From NCBI RefSeq assembly GCF_000150955.2, contig NC_011690.1:310001-374000 (forward strand): DNA of 64,000 nt, written 5' to 3'. Both the position numbers and the translations under genes were made by a program. A model generated the notes under the pieces. The model did no database searches, was not told where the DNA came from, and was given only the letters and a program-made list of their open reading frames with translations. This DNA is from Phaeodactylum tricornutum CCAP 1055/1. Lineage: Eukaryota; Bacillariophyta; Bacillariophyceae; Surirellales; Neidiaceae. Every line of letters begins with the position of its first letter. Within the stretch, counting starts at the first letter, position 1. Of this stretch, positions 10,320 through 20,256 are shown piece after piece.

Positions 10320-11974
10320 TTAACAAGATGATACCACGATCGAGGGATCGTTGCTCGTATCGCAATCCAAGCTACTGTGTACATGCAACGGCTGATCGGG
10401 TGAAGTCGATCGAGGCCGACCCGTGGTTTCATTTCTCGTATTGTTGTTCTCTGTACAAATGACTTTCTGATGGCGCAGGGTAGCGCTCACGCGAGGTCCA
10501 CGTCGAGCTGGCTTTGTTCGCAATCTTTGATCGCCATTCCCCAGCCGCTTTACAAGCTGCTTACCCGCTGTAGTCGTCTTCGCCCAGTCTTGCCAACGTT
10601 GCCCAGCATTGCGATTGCGTTGAATTGTCACTGCCTGTGGTAACAGACTCCACGGCTCCCAACCACCGAGACGACGCAAAATTCGAGCATCAAAGAGAGC
10701 ATCCCGAATTTGAGTGTCGTGGAACACGCTAGACGGGAGCTTTTCACCAGCAGACCGAATCCATTCCCGTTCCGTTTGTTCCCACGCGAATAATGCGTGG
10801 CTGGTCTCGAACAAGACGTTAGCGATCGTTTCCACCACTGCTCCCGAGACTGCTTCCCGGCAGGACACCGCTTGTTGGAAATAAAACCCCGGAGAGTCCG
10901 TACGGTAGAGTCCGAGAAGGAGCTCACGAGACGATTAGTGAGCTGATATGCGTAAGAGCGGAGAGTCGACTCCATGGCGATTGATGTTTCCAAAAGGTCG
11001 TTTTTCGATAGCGCGACCTTGTCGTAGTTGGTGTTGTCCTGATGAATCTGTAGGTTGGTGTTTGAATATGTGCCGTCGTTGGAAAGACGCACAAAATGCG
11101 ACAAATCTTGCGGACCCAAACACGAGGCCGTGGCCACAAAGTCAGCTAGCGACAATGACGAAGACGAACGGGAAGTCATGCGGTCGACATCCGATACCTT
11201 CCGGGGCGGTACAGAAGGTGTACCCTGATCGTGTGTAACAGTGTCCGGTGCGTCGCCAACGAGAACGAGACTATCTCTGTTTGGCTTCCATTCGTCTTCG
11301 ACGATGCGCTGGACCAGGATATCCACAATCGCTTCGGCTGATGGTAGAGAAGTGTCGTGACCATTTTCTGCCGGTGGAGGATTTTGATTGGATGGGTCTC
11401 CACTGGTCGGATCGACCCGTGGTCGCTTTCGTGGTTGACGCATTGCCAACTCGTTGGAACGTTCGGTACCCTCGGACCTGCGCTCCACCCAGACGTACGT
11501 TGTGGGGGAAGACTGTAGGTGAGCTCGATACCGTGTCAGAAATTGCGGATTCTTCTCGTCTTGTTCGGCCCGTTCGGCCCGATCGTCCCCCTGTCGGCAG
11601 TCCACTTCGACGAAACGCAGCTGTTCGGTTCGGGCCGTGAACGATCTGGCATCCAGTGTACAATCCAACAGGAGTAGTTCCCTTGTCGCCGCCTGCAAAA
11701 TATCTCGATGCAATGGAAAAAACCGATTGGTGCCAAGATTCGTTATGGTTTGCCGAGGCGACGAAGATCCGTTCGTACGGTCCTCGGCGGGACTTTCGTT
11801 ATCGGCACGGAAGGGCCAAAGCGCCGATTGTGGATAACACAGTGGTTTCCATTGTCTCGCCCCGTTGGCTTTTGTCGATGGACGGTGAGGCGGTCGAGTC
11901 GTTTCCCGTACCGCTGGAGCGCCTCCAGCTTTCGCCGCCGTCGAGGCGGCAGCAGTATCAGTGGCCGTGCCCAT
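10320..11974 (-). CDS. Unknown protein with a frame break near 10,870-10,935
   Basis: I do not recognise this gene. A first frame runs from ATG 11974 (MGTATDTAAAS) to about 10,930. It includes FFPLHRDILQAATRELLLLD, a basic cluster RQPRKRPRV (likely nuclear signal) and an acidic/Ser region. A second frame, shifted by one, then continues to 10320 with more protein-like sequence: FYFQQAVSCREAVSGAVVET, then LFAWEQTEREWIRS. The first frame beyond the break turns into Cys/Ser/Arg-rich sequence unlike protein. The obvious GT...AG pairs in the gap are 33 or 57 nt and keep the wrong frame. So this is either a sequence error, a genuine frameshift or an intron I could not place. Confidence 0.5.
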
Positions 11975-12623
11975 GGTGTGTGGACTAGAATGCCCCCAAA
12001 ATCGACCGTGGGACAAACGACACGACACGAATCGACCACAAGTTGACGGCTTGGACCGTAACGGAGAAGTCAGCAAGTTAGCAAGCAAGCTAGCAAACAC
12101 ACTGGCTAGCTTTTGCTCTGGTCACTGGTGAGATAGAGGGGGGTACCAATGCACACACACACATGCACACACGGCAAATATCGATTGGTGTGGTCGTTTC
12201 CGAAAAATGGACATTTTCTCAGAACTGAGTCGATTCGACGGGTTCGTGCCAGGGAAAGCCAAATATAGCAATGACTCGGTCGCCGCCGTTTTCGTGGGAT
12301 CGACGAAGAAGAATGCGTTCGTGAAACAGAAAGTCCAGGCACCACTTTGTGTATAGGGGACCAGAAGCGAACCATCCCACCAAAACCCGGTTGTTTGACA
12401 AAACCCTGTCCAGGGGCAGATTCGACCAAAACACGGAACGGATTGTGACATTTGCCACACCATGTCGAAGAAAAGGATATTGGCATATGTACCCTTCCTG
12501 CCCTCCAAGGACCGCTTCCCGGCTCTGCTGGTTCGACATTGACATCAACATTGCCGTACATCGACACAAACCCGCATTTTTCGTTTGCACTTTGTAGGTC
12601 TCCGTAACGAATTTTACATTAGC
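11975..12623. other. Divergent intergenic region
   Basis: About 650 bases between divergent genes. The long minus-strand frames here overlap the phosphatase gene and each other and look like shadows. A CA-rich stretch lies near 12152-12172. Confidence 0.4.
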
Positions 12624-13544
12624 ATGAGGCAGAGACGGCTTCGAAGTCAAGTATGGGTAGCTCCATTCCTCGCACTGGCACCAACAGCGACGAAACCGAA
12701 CGTGGCGGCGTTCTCGCGAGGCAGCTCGTTGCCTACAAGCACGCTCCAGGCCCAGAAGTCCACCGATATTGTCTTTGTGCGTCACGGATGTACGTACATG
12801 AACGAATACTTGGGTCAGGGGCCGTCGTTCGGAGCACCATACTTTACGGACGTCTTTCGGGACGCGCCGGCAAGGGATCGCTATCACGATACTCCCCTTA
12901 GCGAGCGCGGTTGGCGACAAGTCCGACAACTCCAAACGGACCAACCTGACTTTGTGCACGATGTTGATCTCGTCGTTGTCAGTCCCCTACGAAGGGCTTT
13001 GCAAACCTTCCATCTAGGTCTTTCCGAATGGGTAGGGCAACAGTCACCAGCCCTAGCCTCCGCCCGCACTCACCCGTCTACTCCCCGCCGTCACGTTCCC
13101 ATCATCGCACACCCCGCCGCAGCCGAGCGTTTGTATCTCGTCAGTGACGTTGGAAGACCAGTATCACTCTTGAGGCAGGACTATCCGTACATCGATTTCG
13201 ACACCCACTTTACCGACGATCCACAATGGTGGTGGCGGCACAACCCTGTCGGTGACGGGCCCTACCAAGAATGGCGTCCCACCGGACAAGGACAAGCCTA
13301 CGCTTGCTGGAGTGAACCACAGCACGCCTTTGACGCTCGCATGCATCATCTGTACGCATTCTTGCGGACGCAGGTGGCAGGGGGAAAGTACCGTACGATT
13401 GCCGTAGTTTGTCACCATGGCGTCATTGATTGGATGCTGGGACAAAACTTTGACAACTGTCAGTGGCGTCGCGTTCCCTGGCAGGAAATTCAACCGGCGG
13501 CCCTATCAATACCCACTACCACCGTGCGGAATGCGCCGAAATAG
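12624..13544 (+). CDS. Histidine phosphatase (phosphoglycerate mutase-like)
   Basis: Single exon, 306 residues from the first ATG. After a ~45-residue Ala/Arg/Ser-rich N terminus (possible targeting peptide) comes IVFVRHGCTYMNEYL with the RHG signature whose His is phosphorylated. It is followed by DTPLSERGWRQVRQLQ, VVVSPLRRALQT (conserved Arg) and near the end VVCHHGVIDWML with the second catalytic His. This is the cofactor-dependent PGM / histidine phosphatase superfamily; the substrate cannot be told from sequence (sugar phosphates and small phosphoesters are usual). A decayed copy lies 3.2 kb downstream at about 16.40-16.81 kb. Confidence 0.85.
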   Translation: MRQRRLRSQVWVAPFLALAPTATKPNVAAFSRGSSLPTSTLQAQKSTDIVFVRHGCTYMNEYLGQGPSFGAPYFTDVFRDAPARDRYHDTPLSERGWRQVRQLQTDQPDFVHDVDLVVVSPLRRALQTFHLGLSEWVGQQSPALASARTHPSTPRRHVPIIAHPAAAERLYLVSDVGRPVSLLRQDYPYIDFDTHFTDDPQWWWRHNPVGDGPYQEWRPTGQGQAYACWSEPQHAFDARMHHLYAFLRTQVAGGKYRTIAVVCHHGVIDWMLGQNFDNCQWRRVPWQEIQPAALSIPTTTVRNAPK

Positions 13545-14625
13545 AGGAAGGGGGTTTGGATGACATGAAATTAGAAGGGGTTAACTGCAAATGCAAATAT
13601 AGCCACGCGACCAACTTTGGTTTTGCGCTGGTTGTCTTTGCAGGGTCCGGCGTGCTTCTAAAGTGACAATTTGTGATCACAATTCCCAATATTGCCAGCA
13701 TTTAAACTCCAAAGTGGGCTGACACTATTGCTATGAGTGTGGTGCATGCCGTGGAGGATACATGATGCTGTGCAATTCATCAAGCTGAGACATGTGGAAA
13801 GGATTTGATCCCAATCTTACACCAAAGAGACAATAAGTTGCTACTGCAACAAAGACCAAAAACCGTTGTGCTTTTGGAACTTCTGCAAAAGAAAAGCTTA
13901 GGTGGACCACAATGATTATGTGAGGGTAGGATTGCTTGCAATGAAATTACTTCCGTAATTTTAAGCATGTCATTTGCCAGGCACTGACTGGGAAAACGCA
14001 CCGAGTAACCTTGACCAAGTCGCAGTGTAGCTTTCATAGCGGTTCACGTGGCTGCATACCTTATTTTGCGGGGAAGCAAGGTTTTCCGTTGGCGTCAGGA
14101 TCGGTCTTATCCAGACGACAACCTATATATCACGATTCGCAAACAAAAGAAAGTCGGCCCGTTCGTTTGGAGCACGCTCGTCGTTGTATTTTCAGTTCAT
14201 AACACTCTAATTGATTGAATTACTTACAGTCAAAGAATTTCCGTTGACTAGCTTCTGAACCCAATCAACAGTTTTTGTGCTAAACACTTAACTCTCTTAG
14301 TACAAAAACAGCTCACATAAACTGTCAGTCTCCGTAATTTGATTTCCATTTCATAGATCAAGACAGTACAAAGTTAAGAACTTCGTGGGGCAAAATCGAC
14401 GTGCCTGGCGCTGACGAAGGAAAAAAAATCATGATTAATATCAATCGAAGGCTTTTGGCGATATTAAATTTTTCGAATATTGACAGTACAATCTAAAATA
14501 CTGATCGAACGGCGCTTAACTGTCGTTTTCATCGCAATTACCCTCTCGACAGACTAACTGCCATTTTTACAATCACTCACAATCCCAATTACATATTATA
14601 AACCTCACAATCTTCAGCAAGCACC
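13545..14625. other. 1.1 kb intergenic region, AT-rich, with a small hairpin
   Basis: No supported gene. It becomes AT-rich toward the next start; a TATA-like ATATTATAAAC lies about 30 bases before the ATG at 14626. A footprint-like TTACAGTCA is at 14224-14232, and an inverted repeat at 14269-14311 is listed separately. Confidence 0.45.
14269..14311. repeat. Inverted repeat hairpin with CAG-type end
   Basis: CAGTTTTTGTGCTAA (14269-14283) is matched in inverted orientation by TTAGTACAAAAACAG (14297-14311), with two mismatches and a 13-base loop. It could be a decayed mini element or a chance hairpin. No clean target duplication flanks it. Confidence 0.35.
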
Positions 14626-15705
14626 ATGGCCAAAGTGCGCCCACCTCACACCAACCGCTTAAGAATGATGCTTCGCAATATGCCTAGAAAGGAAATGTCG
14701 GCTGCTTTCATTGCCTCTACTCTTTTGCTTCTCATTTTCATGATGAGCTCCGGTACAGAGACAGACATGAGCTTCAAGGATGCCTCTCTCAGATCCTTGA
14801 AGGCTATCAGCACTACCACGACCATTCCCAGCACCTGCAATGCTGCCTTGAGTTCGGACTTTGCATCCTCCTCCATGGTGCCGAAAGTTTCCAATGACAA
14901 CGCCAGGAGACTGGCTCAAGGTGGCTACACGCTCATTGCTCAGGGTTCTGGACCGGTCGAGCTGGTAGGACTCTTCTCTATGGCCCTATCCGAGATTCAG
15001 CACTCCAGCAATATTTTTGGCTCTGTTGGAGAACTAGGAGTTCACCATGGGCGGTTTACCAGTTGTCTCTTTATTACAGCACGCGAAAATGAGAAGCTTG
15101 TTATCGCTGACATTTTTGAACAGCAAAATAAAAACGAAGATAAAAGTGGCAACGGAGACAAGGCCAAATTTATGGAAGGATTGGCGGTCTATGGACTTGA
15201 AGAGAAAGATCTTCACACGGTATTCACCGGAAGCACCCTCGAGATCCCCATGAACTGGTCCCAAAAAAGAAACTTTGAGCCGTTTCGTTTGGTTTCCGTT
15301 GACGCAGGCCACACTGAGCTCCTGACGAAAAATGATATTACCATTGCCTCTTGCAATCTTTTGATAGGTGGCATTATAGTTCTTGATGATGTTCTCCATC
15401 CACATTGGCTTGGTGTCACCGAAGGAATCTTCAACTATTTCCATGAAATGAAGGGAAATAGCCGCCAGCAGCTTTACCCCTTCTTGCTTTGCAATGGCAA
15501 GTTATTTTTGACCAACGATCTCGCCAGTCACGGCAAATATTACAACTCGCTCAAGAACAACCCAGTCGTCAACATGTTTCTTGCAACAGATGCGACAATG
15601 TGGGGGGGAAGTAGTATGTTTCTCATGAATGAAGCGGAATTTCTATTCTGTCATAGCCCCGAGTCTTTCAATGCTCATGACGTATGGGCAAGTCTCGTGT
15701 ATTAA
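14626..15705 (+). CDS. Membrane-anchored methyltransferase-like protein
   Basis: Single exon, 359 residues, good ATG context (CACCATGG). Residues 25-42 (AAFIASTLLLLIFMM) form one membrane anchor after a short basic tail, i.e. a type II topology. The body resembles the SAM-dependent Methyltransf_24-type domain: VGELGVHHGRFTSCLF in place of motif I, then LVIADIFEQQ, LVSVDAGHTELLTKNDI and LIGGIIVLDDVLHPHW.GV.EG. The GxGxG loop is only loosely kept (GELGVHHG). Such proteins often act on sugars or small metabolites in the secretory pathway; substrate unknown. The anchor and low Cys content suggest a Golgi or plasma-membrane enzyme with lumenal domain. Confidence 0.6.
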   Translation: MAKVRPPHTNRLRMMLRNMPRKEMSAAFIASTLLLLIFMMSSGTETDMSFKDASLRSLKAISTTTTIPSTCNAALSSDFASSSMVPKVSNDNARRLAQGGYTLIAQGSGPVELVGLFSMALSEIQHSSNIFGSVGELGVHHGRFTSCLFITARENEKLVIADIFEQQNKNEDKSGNGDKAKFMEGLAVYGLEEKDLHTVFTGSTLEIPMNWSQKRNFEPFRLVSVDAGHTELLTKNDITIASCNLLIGGIIVLDDVLHPHWLGVTEGIFNYFHEMKGNSRQQLYPFLLCNGKLFLTNDLASHGKYYNSLKNNPVVNMFLATDATMWGGSSMFLMNEAEFLFCHSPESFNAHDVWASLVY

Positions 15706-16399
15706 CACGAGTGGAGCTTTAGTGGGTGCTGTGGCATTTGTAATGTAATGGCGGCTTTTGGCAATAACCAATCGTGTAGCACGGATCCTTTTCTTATCAA
15801 TCTGTATAAAGTACAGAATAATGATAAGAACATTATCCCGGAGGCAATTTTGGAAACTGCTTGTACATTGTTTCCGTTTTGGTGTATTGCTAGAAGGGCA
15901 CGTTGTTTACAGTCTGGGCTTCTTCATAGCTTTCGGCTCCGAAATAGTATCAGTTACCTCCCTTGGATGCAAATTTTACGGTCCTTCCAACATTACAACT
16001 TTTTCGACATTGAGCTCAAATCACAGTGATCATATACCGAGAATTTTAGTTCGACGGGAGTGTAATAGATAGGGAATACTTCACGACAAAGGAGTTTCAT
16101 CAATCGACACTGTGCACAGAAGCTTCCCACGGCTTCAAAGGACAAAACCGATTCCACCGACAATTGCAGATCAAGCTTGCCCTGTGATGGACTGACTCCT
16201 CCTACACGAGTTCCTAAAATTTCAACATGGAGGGTGCAATCACTTCTGATATTGTATAATTGGTAAAGGCAATGCCTGGTGTTCGATCTAGATGTAGGCA
16301 GCCCGCTCCGGCAGGATAAGCAAACCTGCCGTTTCGGTCGCTCTAAGTTGACGTAGCATCAATCACCAACCATCAGCTACACTTGCAAGGACAAGTCTT
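15706..16399. other. Intergenic region, no gene seen
   Basis: About 690 bases after the methyltransferase-like gene. Short frames overlap without motifs. A tRNA-like word near 16258-16290 does not fold into a cloverleaf by eye. Confidence 0.4.
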
Positions 16400-16810
16400 T
16401 TCCGTTTCGTCAAATGCCCGTTGTCAAACGTTCCGCCGCAGCTCAGTGCTTGTATCTCATCAAGTACACCTAAGATCAGTATCGCTTTTAAACAGCGTCA
16501 ACTTTAACAGTTATTTTGTAGACGATCGAAAAGGTTGTGGTAGCACAATCCTGCCCATAATGTTCCTTACCAAGAATGGCGTCCCCCTAGACAGGGACAA
16601 GCAGACACCGCAAAAATAAGCGCAGCACATCTTGGATGCTTGCATGCAGCACCTGTTGGCTAGGACAATTGCTTTAGTTTGTCTCCACGAAGCGGTCGAT
16701 TGGACGCTGCACCATTATTTTGACAACCCTTAGTGAACCCAGTATCCTTCCCGTAAATTCTGCCTGTGGTCATATTAACGCCTACCGCTACCTCGCGGAA
16801 TAGGCAGAAA
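16400..16810 (+). pseudogene. Decayed copy of the histidine phosphatase gene (C-terminal half)
   Basis: The stretch follows 13,090-13,555 of the gene at 12.6-13.5 kb in order and orientation. Matching landmarks: CGCCGCAGC..AG.G.TTGTATCTC, CAGTATC.CT, TACCAAGAATGGCGTCCC, GACAAGCAGAC..GC, GTAGTTTGTC..C, GATTGGA.GCTG and TTTTGACAAC. There are many substitutions, indels and stops, so it is not coding. It lacks the RHG exon region. The active-site region CHHGVIDW is replaced. The parent is intronless, so processed versus DNA-level copying cannot be told. A TAACAGTTA word (16505-16513) sits where the copy is longer than the parent. Confidence 0.75.
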
Positions 16811-16908
16811 GTGAGGCAAGGAACTCAAGCGTTGAATGATACTGCTATTTTCAATATTTGTAACCAAAGCCACGTCCTCATTGGTTTCTATTCAGTAGAG
16901 TCCTGATG

Positions 16909-17937
16909 TTAGCCAAATTGACAGTTACTGCGTCCAAGCAGTTCCACCACATCCAGCAAGTCTTCAAACACGAGTGCGCCTCTTCTTTTCCATTCAGCAG
17001 CAAGCTCATCTTCTCCGTATCGACTCAAGAGTGCCGCGTGCATCCCTGCTCGACGAGCCCCCTCAAAGTCCTTTTGGAAATCGTTCCCGATGTGAAGGAC
17101 TTGAGAGGGAAGCAAAGGATCGTTTACGTCGTACGAGTTCTGTGATACTAAATACAGCTCAGCTTGCTTGAGTGCTGCCAGAAAGAATCGGGCATCCGGT
17201 TTTTCCAAGCCAAAATCTTTGGAAAAACATTGAAATTGTAACTCGTCGTGCGTCAAACCGAGCATGGGTAGTATGGAGTCACCGTACCGTTCGTCAGCGT
17301 TGCTCAAGACACCGCACACTATGCGACTACGGTTTGCCCATTGTAAAAAAGGTAGCGCATCGTCGAATTTTTCATAGCAAGCTTGAGAACCAAATATGGA
17401 GTAAATTCGTTGAAAAACAGCTTCTTGTTGCGCTTCGTTCATTCTGGCACCAGCAAGTTCGAAGGAACGGAGTACACACCGTTTCCACCATTCTTTCGCC
17501 GAAATGTCATGGCCACCGAAGCAAGGATATATTTGGCAACATTCCCTATAGCCTTGGCTGAAGGCCTTGTGAATAGGCAGAGGGCCATTATGACCAGTGG
17601 AACTCGCAGGATCATCTGGGACGAAATCAATACCACATTTCTGTGCCGATCCAAGATAGTGTTCTTCAATCGACCCACGAAATGATACAAGTGTTCCAGT
17701 CACATCACACGTAATCACACGGACTCGCTTGGGATGAATCTTTGGCCATGTTCCCATGAAGCGGCATACCGTATGTCGGCAAAGGGCTGTGGTAGCGTTG
17801 TGAGGATTTTGAGGATAACAGCTCACAATCTTGGTAGCTATCGCTTGTCCACCTCCACAAATTGGCAACTGCCTCAAAAAATTCGCACGCGCCATTATAA
17901 TTGGTGCAGCCTGGAAATTCATTCCAACACGTCTCAT
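16909..17937 (-). CDS. HAD-superfamily hydrolase (HDHD3-like)
   Basis: Single exon, 342 residues from the first in-frame ATG (MRRVGMNFQ). The ~70-residue basic N terminus may be an organelle presequence. HAD motif I is VITCDVTGTLVSF: the nucleophile Asp is present but the usual acid/base Asp (DxD) is Thr. Motif II is VLSNADER, motif III the Lys in GLEKPDARFF, motif IV HIGNDFQKDFEGARRAGM. The helical cap sits between motifs I and II, as in subclass I. The order matches HDHD3-like HAD proteins, in which the second Asp is also often missing. The reaction is unknown; loss of that Asp argues against classical phosphomonoesterase chemistry. Confidence 0.8.
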   Translation of the reverse strand: MRRVGMNFQAAPIIMARANFLRQLPICGGGQAIATKIVSCYPQNPHNATTALCRHTVCRFMGTWPKIHPKRVRVITCDVTGTLVSFRGSIEEHYLGSAQKCGIDFVPDDPASSTGHNGPLPIHKAFSQGYRECCQIYPCFGGHDISAKEWWKRCVLRSFELAGARMNEAQQEAVFQRIYSIFGSQACYEKFDDALPFLQWANRSRIVCGVLSNADERYGDSILPMLGLTHDELQFQCFSKDFGLEKPDARFFLAALKQAELYLVSQNSYDVNDPLLPSQVLHIGNDFQKDFEGARRAGMHAALLSRYGEDELAAEWKRRGALVFEDLLDVVELLGRSNCQFG

Positions 17938-18261
17938 GTCGTTGATACCGTGGACAACGACTGAAGAAGGAGGGCGTGGACAGTTGTGCAGTAAGCCACG
18001 AGACAAAACAAAAATGGATAAGGTGGGATAGAGAGCAACCTGACGGTGAGTTCTCTTTCGGCCACTCGAACCAATCTAGTGGAGGGCTAGGTCTTTAGCA
18101 GAATTCGCTCACGTTTCCAATCGAATTGAAACGCGATGGTCTTCTAATTCTAGTTTTCTCTTTATGCTAGAGATAGCAGAGCTGATTCAACAAGCAATTC
18201 ATCTTTCTAGTTCATCTAGAATCCCGTTAAACAAGGTTGAAGAGACTTTAGTTTGTTCTGA
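17938..18261. other. Short intergenic region
   Basis: About 320 bases separate the HAD start from the SF3B2 stop. Nothing recognisable. Confidence 0.4.
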
Positions 18262-19830
18262 CTAGAATTTAAAGTTCTTGCCAATATCATCGTCTTCATC
18301 TTTGCCTTTCCGCTTGGACGATTCACCAGCTGGTAAGGCCTTGGATAAAACGCTTTCGGCACCCTCAGGTATAGCTGATTGTAGTCCTGGAACCAGATAG
18401 GACATTTCAGAAGCAAAGACAGTTCCCTGAGAAGTAACGGCCTTGGTTTGGTCAATAATCTGATAGAGTTGCTTCGGCGCCGAAGGATCCATAGGTGTTT
18501 CATTCCCATGCTGTTTGCGTAGATCCATGGGTCCTGAGGATGTCAAGCTCGGAGGTGGAGACAATACTGAATCTGTACCATCGACAACCGTAACCTCTGA
18601 TTCTTCTTCCTCCTCACTTGATTCTTCCATGTCTTCGTCGCTCGACTCTTCTTCCGACGCTTCGGCATCGTCGACAAAGCCTGTTGGTAGCGCTCCCCAT
18701 TGTGCTTTGGCAATCGTTTTGCCGTCGCTTGTCACAAGGGCACTGTTGGTAGTATCCTTGCGAGATCCGGTACCGGGGGCGTCAAAAGGATTGCCGCCGT
18801 ACAGTGGGCGACCGTAGGCATCAATCGGTGGCTTTCCCCAGCCACCTGGGTGGTAGCCATACTGACACTCTTGTGTTGGCAACGGGGCAGTTAAACCAGG
18901 AATCTTGAGAGACGGATAGCTCGGTGGTGGTCCGTAACGTTGCATATTCAGCAGCCACGGTGGCGGCGAGGATTCAGAAGCCATGCCCAACGCATCCCGG
19001 AGTTTCTGGCTCAACGGCCCTCCAGGCTGCACCTTTGCCTGTACCTCGAGCTCTTTTCCTTCGTAGTAGGTATCTCCAAACTTTGTGAGATTTGCCGGTT
19101 TAGTTTGATGCTTGAAAAAGGCATCGTGTAGAGTTTTGTAATCGACATCAATGGCACCCATTTTGGGAGCAACGCGCGAACGATTTTTCTGTTTCGCAGA
19201 CATGTCTGATTCAGCCTCCATGACTGTATCACGAATTTCGGTAATACCGGTCTTGATAATGAAATCAGGGAGTTGAAATGGCGGCTTTTCAAAACCCCGC
19301 TTGCCCTGCAGGTATTTACGCTTCCGACCCCAATGTCGCGGGACAGGTACTGTGCCAGCAGCTGCCTTGAGCTCGATGAGAAAATCCGGATCGGCGGCGG
19401 TCACGTCATGTGCTTCTACCAAGTCAGGGCGAAGTACACGCCTCTTGAGTTCGGCAACTGATGGACGCAACAATTCGCGAAGTTTTCGCTTGCTGACCGC
19501 ACCACCATCTTCCTCATCTTCATTGGACTCCTCGTGTCCGCCCTCGATATCTACACTTTTCGCTTCGGAATATTCACCACGATCGTCATCCGAAACAACC
19601 ACAGCCGCAGCTCTCTCCTGAAACTTTCGCAAAGCGTCAAACGCCTCATCGGCTGGCAAGATGGGCTCGGCAACGTATTCGACCTCCACCTCGTCTTCAT
19701 CGTCCTCATCTGCTTTCGCCACTTCCGCGCTTTTTTGGTTTTCGGCTTCTTCCTCTTTACGCTGGTCTTCGCGCTCGCGCTTTTTGCGCTCTCTCTTTCG
19801 GCGATTGCGCTCAGCAGTCGAAAATCCCAT
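18262..19830 (-). CDS. SF3B2: Splicing factor 3B subunit 2 (SAP145 / Cus1)
   Basis: Single exon, 522 residues. A highly charged N terminus (RNRRKRERKKREREDQRKEE) is followed by acidic stretches. Then comes the DUF382 core: DVTAADPDFLIELKAAAGTV, VPRHWGRKRKYLQGKRGFEK, PFQLPDFI.KTGI..IRDT. The PSP domain follows: LREALG-type FGDTYYEGKELEVQ, then GPPPSYPSLKIPGL and YGYHPGGWGKPP. The C terminus has an acidic Ser/Glu run (SEEESSDEDMEESSEEEEES). It is part of the U2 snRNP SF3b complex, where it contacts SF3B4 and pre-mRNA near the branch site. It is shorter than the ~900-residue animal protein and closer to yeast Cus1. Stretches of ~430 bases (19831-20256) without features separate it from MCM8. Confidence 0.95.
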   Translation of the reverse strand: MGFSTAERNRRKRERKKREREDQRKEEEAENQKSAEVAKADEDDEDEVEVEYVAEPILPADEAFDALRKFQERAAAVVVSDDDRGEYSEAKSVDIEGGHEESNEDEEDGGAVSKRKLRELLRPSVAELKRRVLRPDLVEAHDVTAADPDFLIELKAAAGTVPVPRHWGRKRKYLQGKRGFEKPPFQLPDFIIKTGITEIRDTVMEAESDMSAKQKNRSRVAPKMGAIDVDYKTLHDAFFKHQTKPANLTKFGDTYYEGKELEVQAKVQPGGPLSQKLRDALGMASESSPPPWLLNMQRYGPPPSYPSLKIPGLTAPLPTQECQYGYHPGGWGKPPIDAYGRPLYGGNPFDAPGTGSRKDTTNSALVTSDGKTIAKAQWGALPTGFVDDAEASEEESSDEDMEESSEEEEESEVTVVDGTDSVLSPPPSLTSSGPMDLRKQHGNETPMDPSAPKQLYQIIDQTKAVTSQGTVFASEMSYLVPGLQSAIPEGAESVLSKALPAGESSKRKGKDEDDDIGKNFKF

Positions 19831-20256
19831 GGTCGATTGTTGGCGTTGTTGCGATCTACTGGTATGACTTTCATAAATCTATCAGTATTGCCATCGCAGT
19901 CCTCATCGTAACGAAAACAGAAGATGTCCCTGTCTGCCTACCGTAGGTCGTCCTCCGTAAGTACTCAAAGTGAGTCAAAACGAACAGGATTTGATTGGCT
20001 TTCTATATCGAAAGACCCGTCATCTGACTCATTTTCCAAGTTAGACAAATTTGGAAACACTACGACCTCTCTCTAGCAGCTATATGGATAGAGAAAGACA
20101 GGACCTATACAACAAAAGCAAACCCACGTATTTTATGCAGTTTATGAGCTACCACAGCTTCCTTTCTGTCAGTAGATCTTATTTGAAGCGTACTAATCAG
20201 AAGGCAAAACATTAGAGCGCAGCTTGGAGATATCGTTCTCGCCAATTCGTACTCTC

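Noticed and set aside
12106-12959. Long minus-strand frames opposite the histidine phosphatase
   Set aside because: They overlap a gene with clear catalytic motifs, carry no motifs themselves and start at non-ATG triplets in part.
16258-16330. tRNA-like stretch with GGTGTTCGATCT
   Set aside because: No acceptor stem or anticodon arm could be paired by eye.
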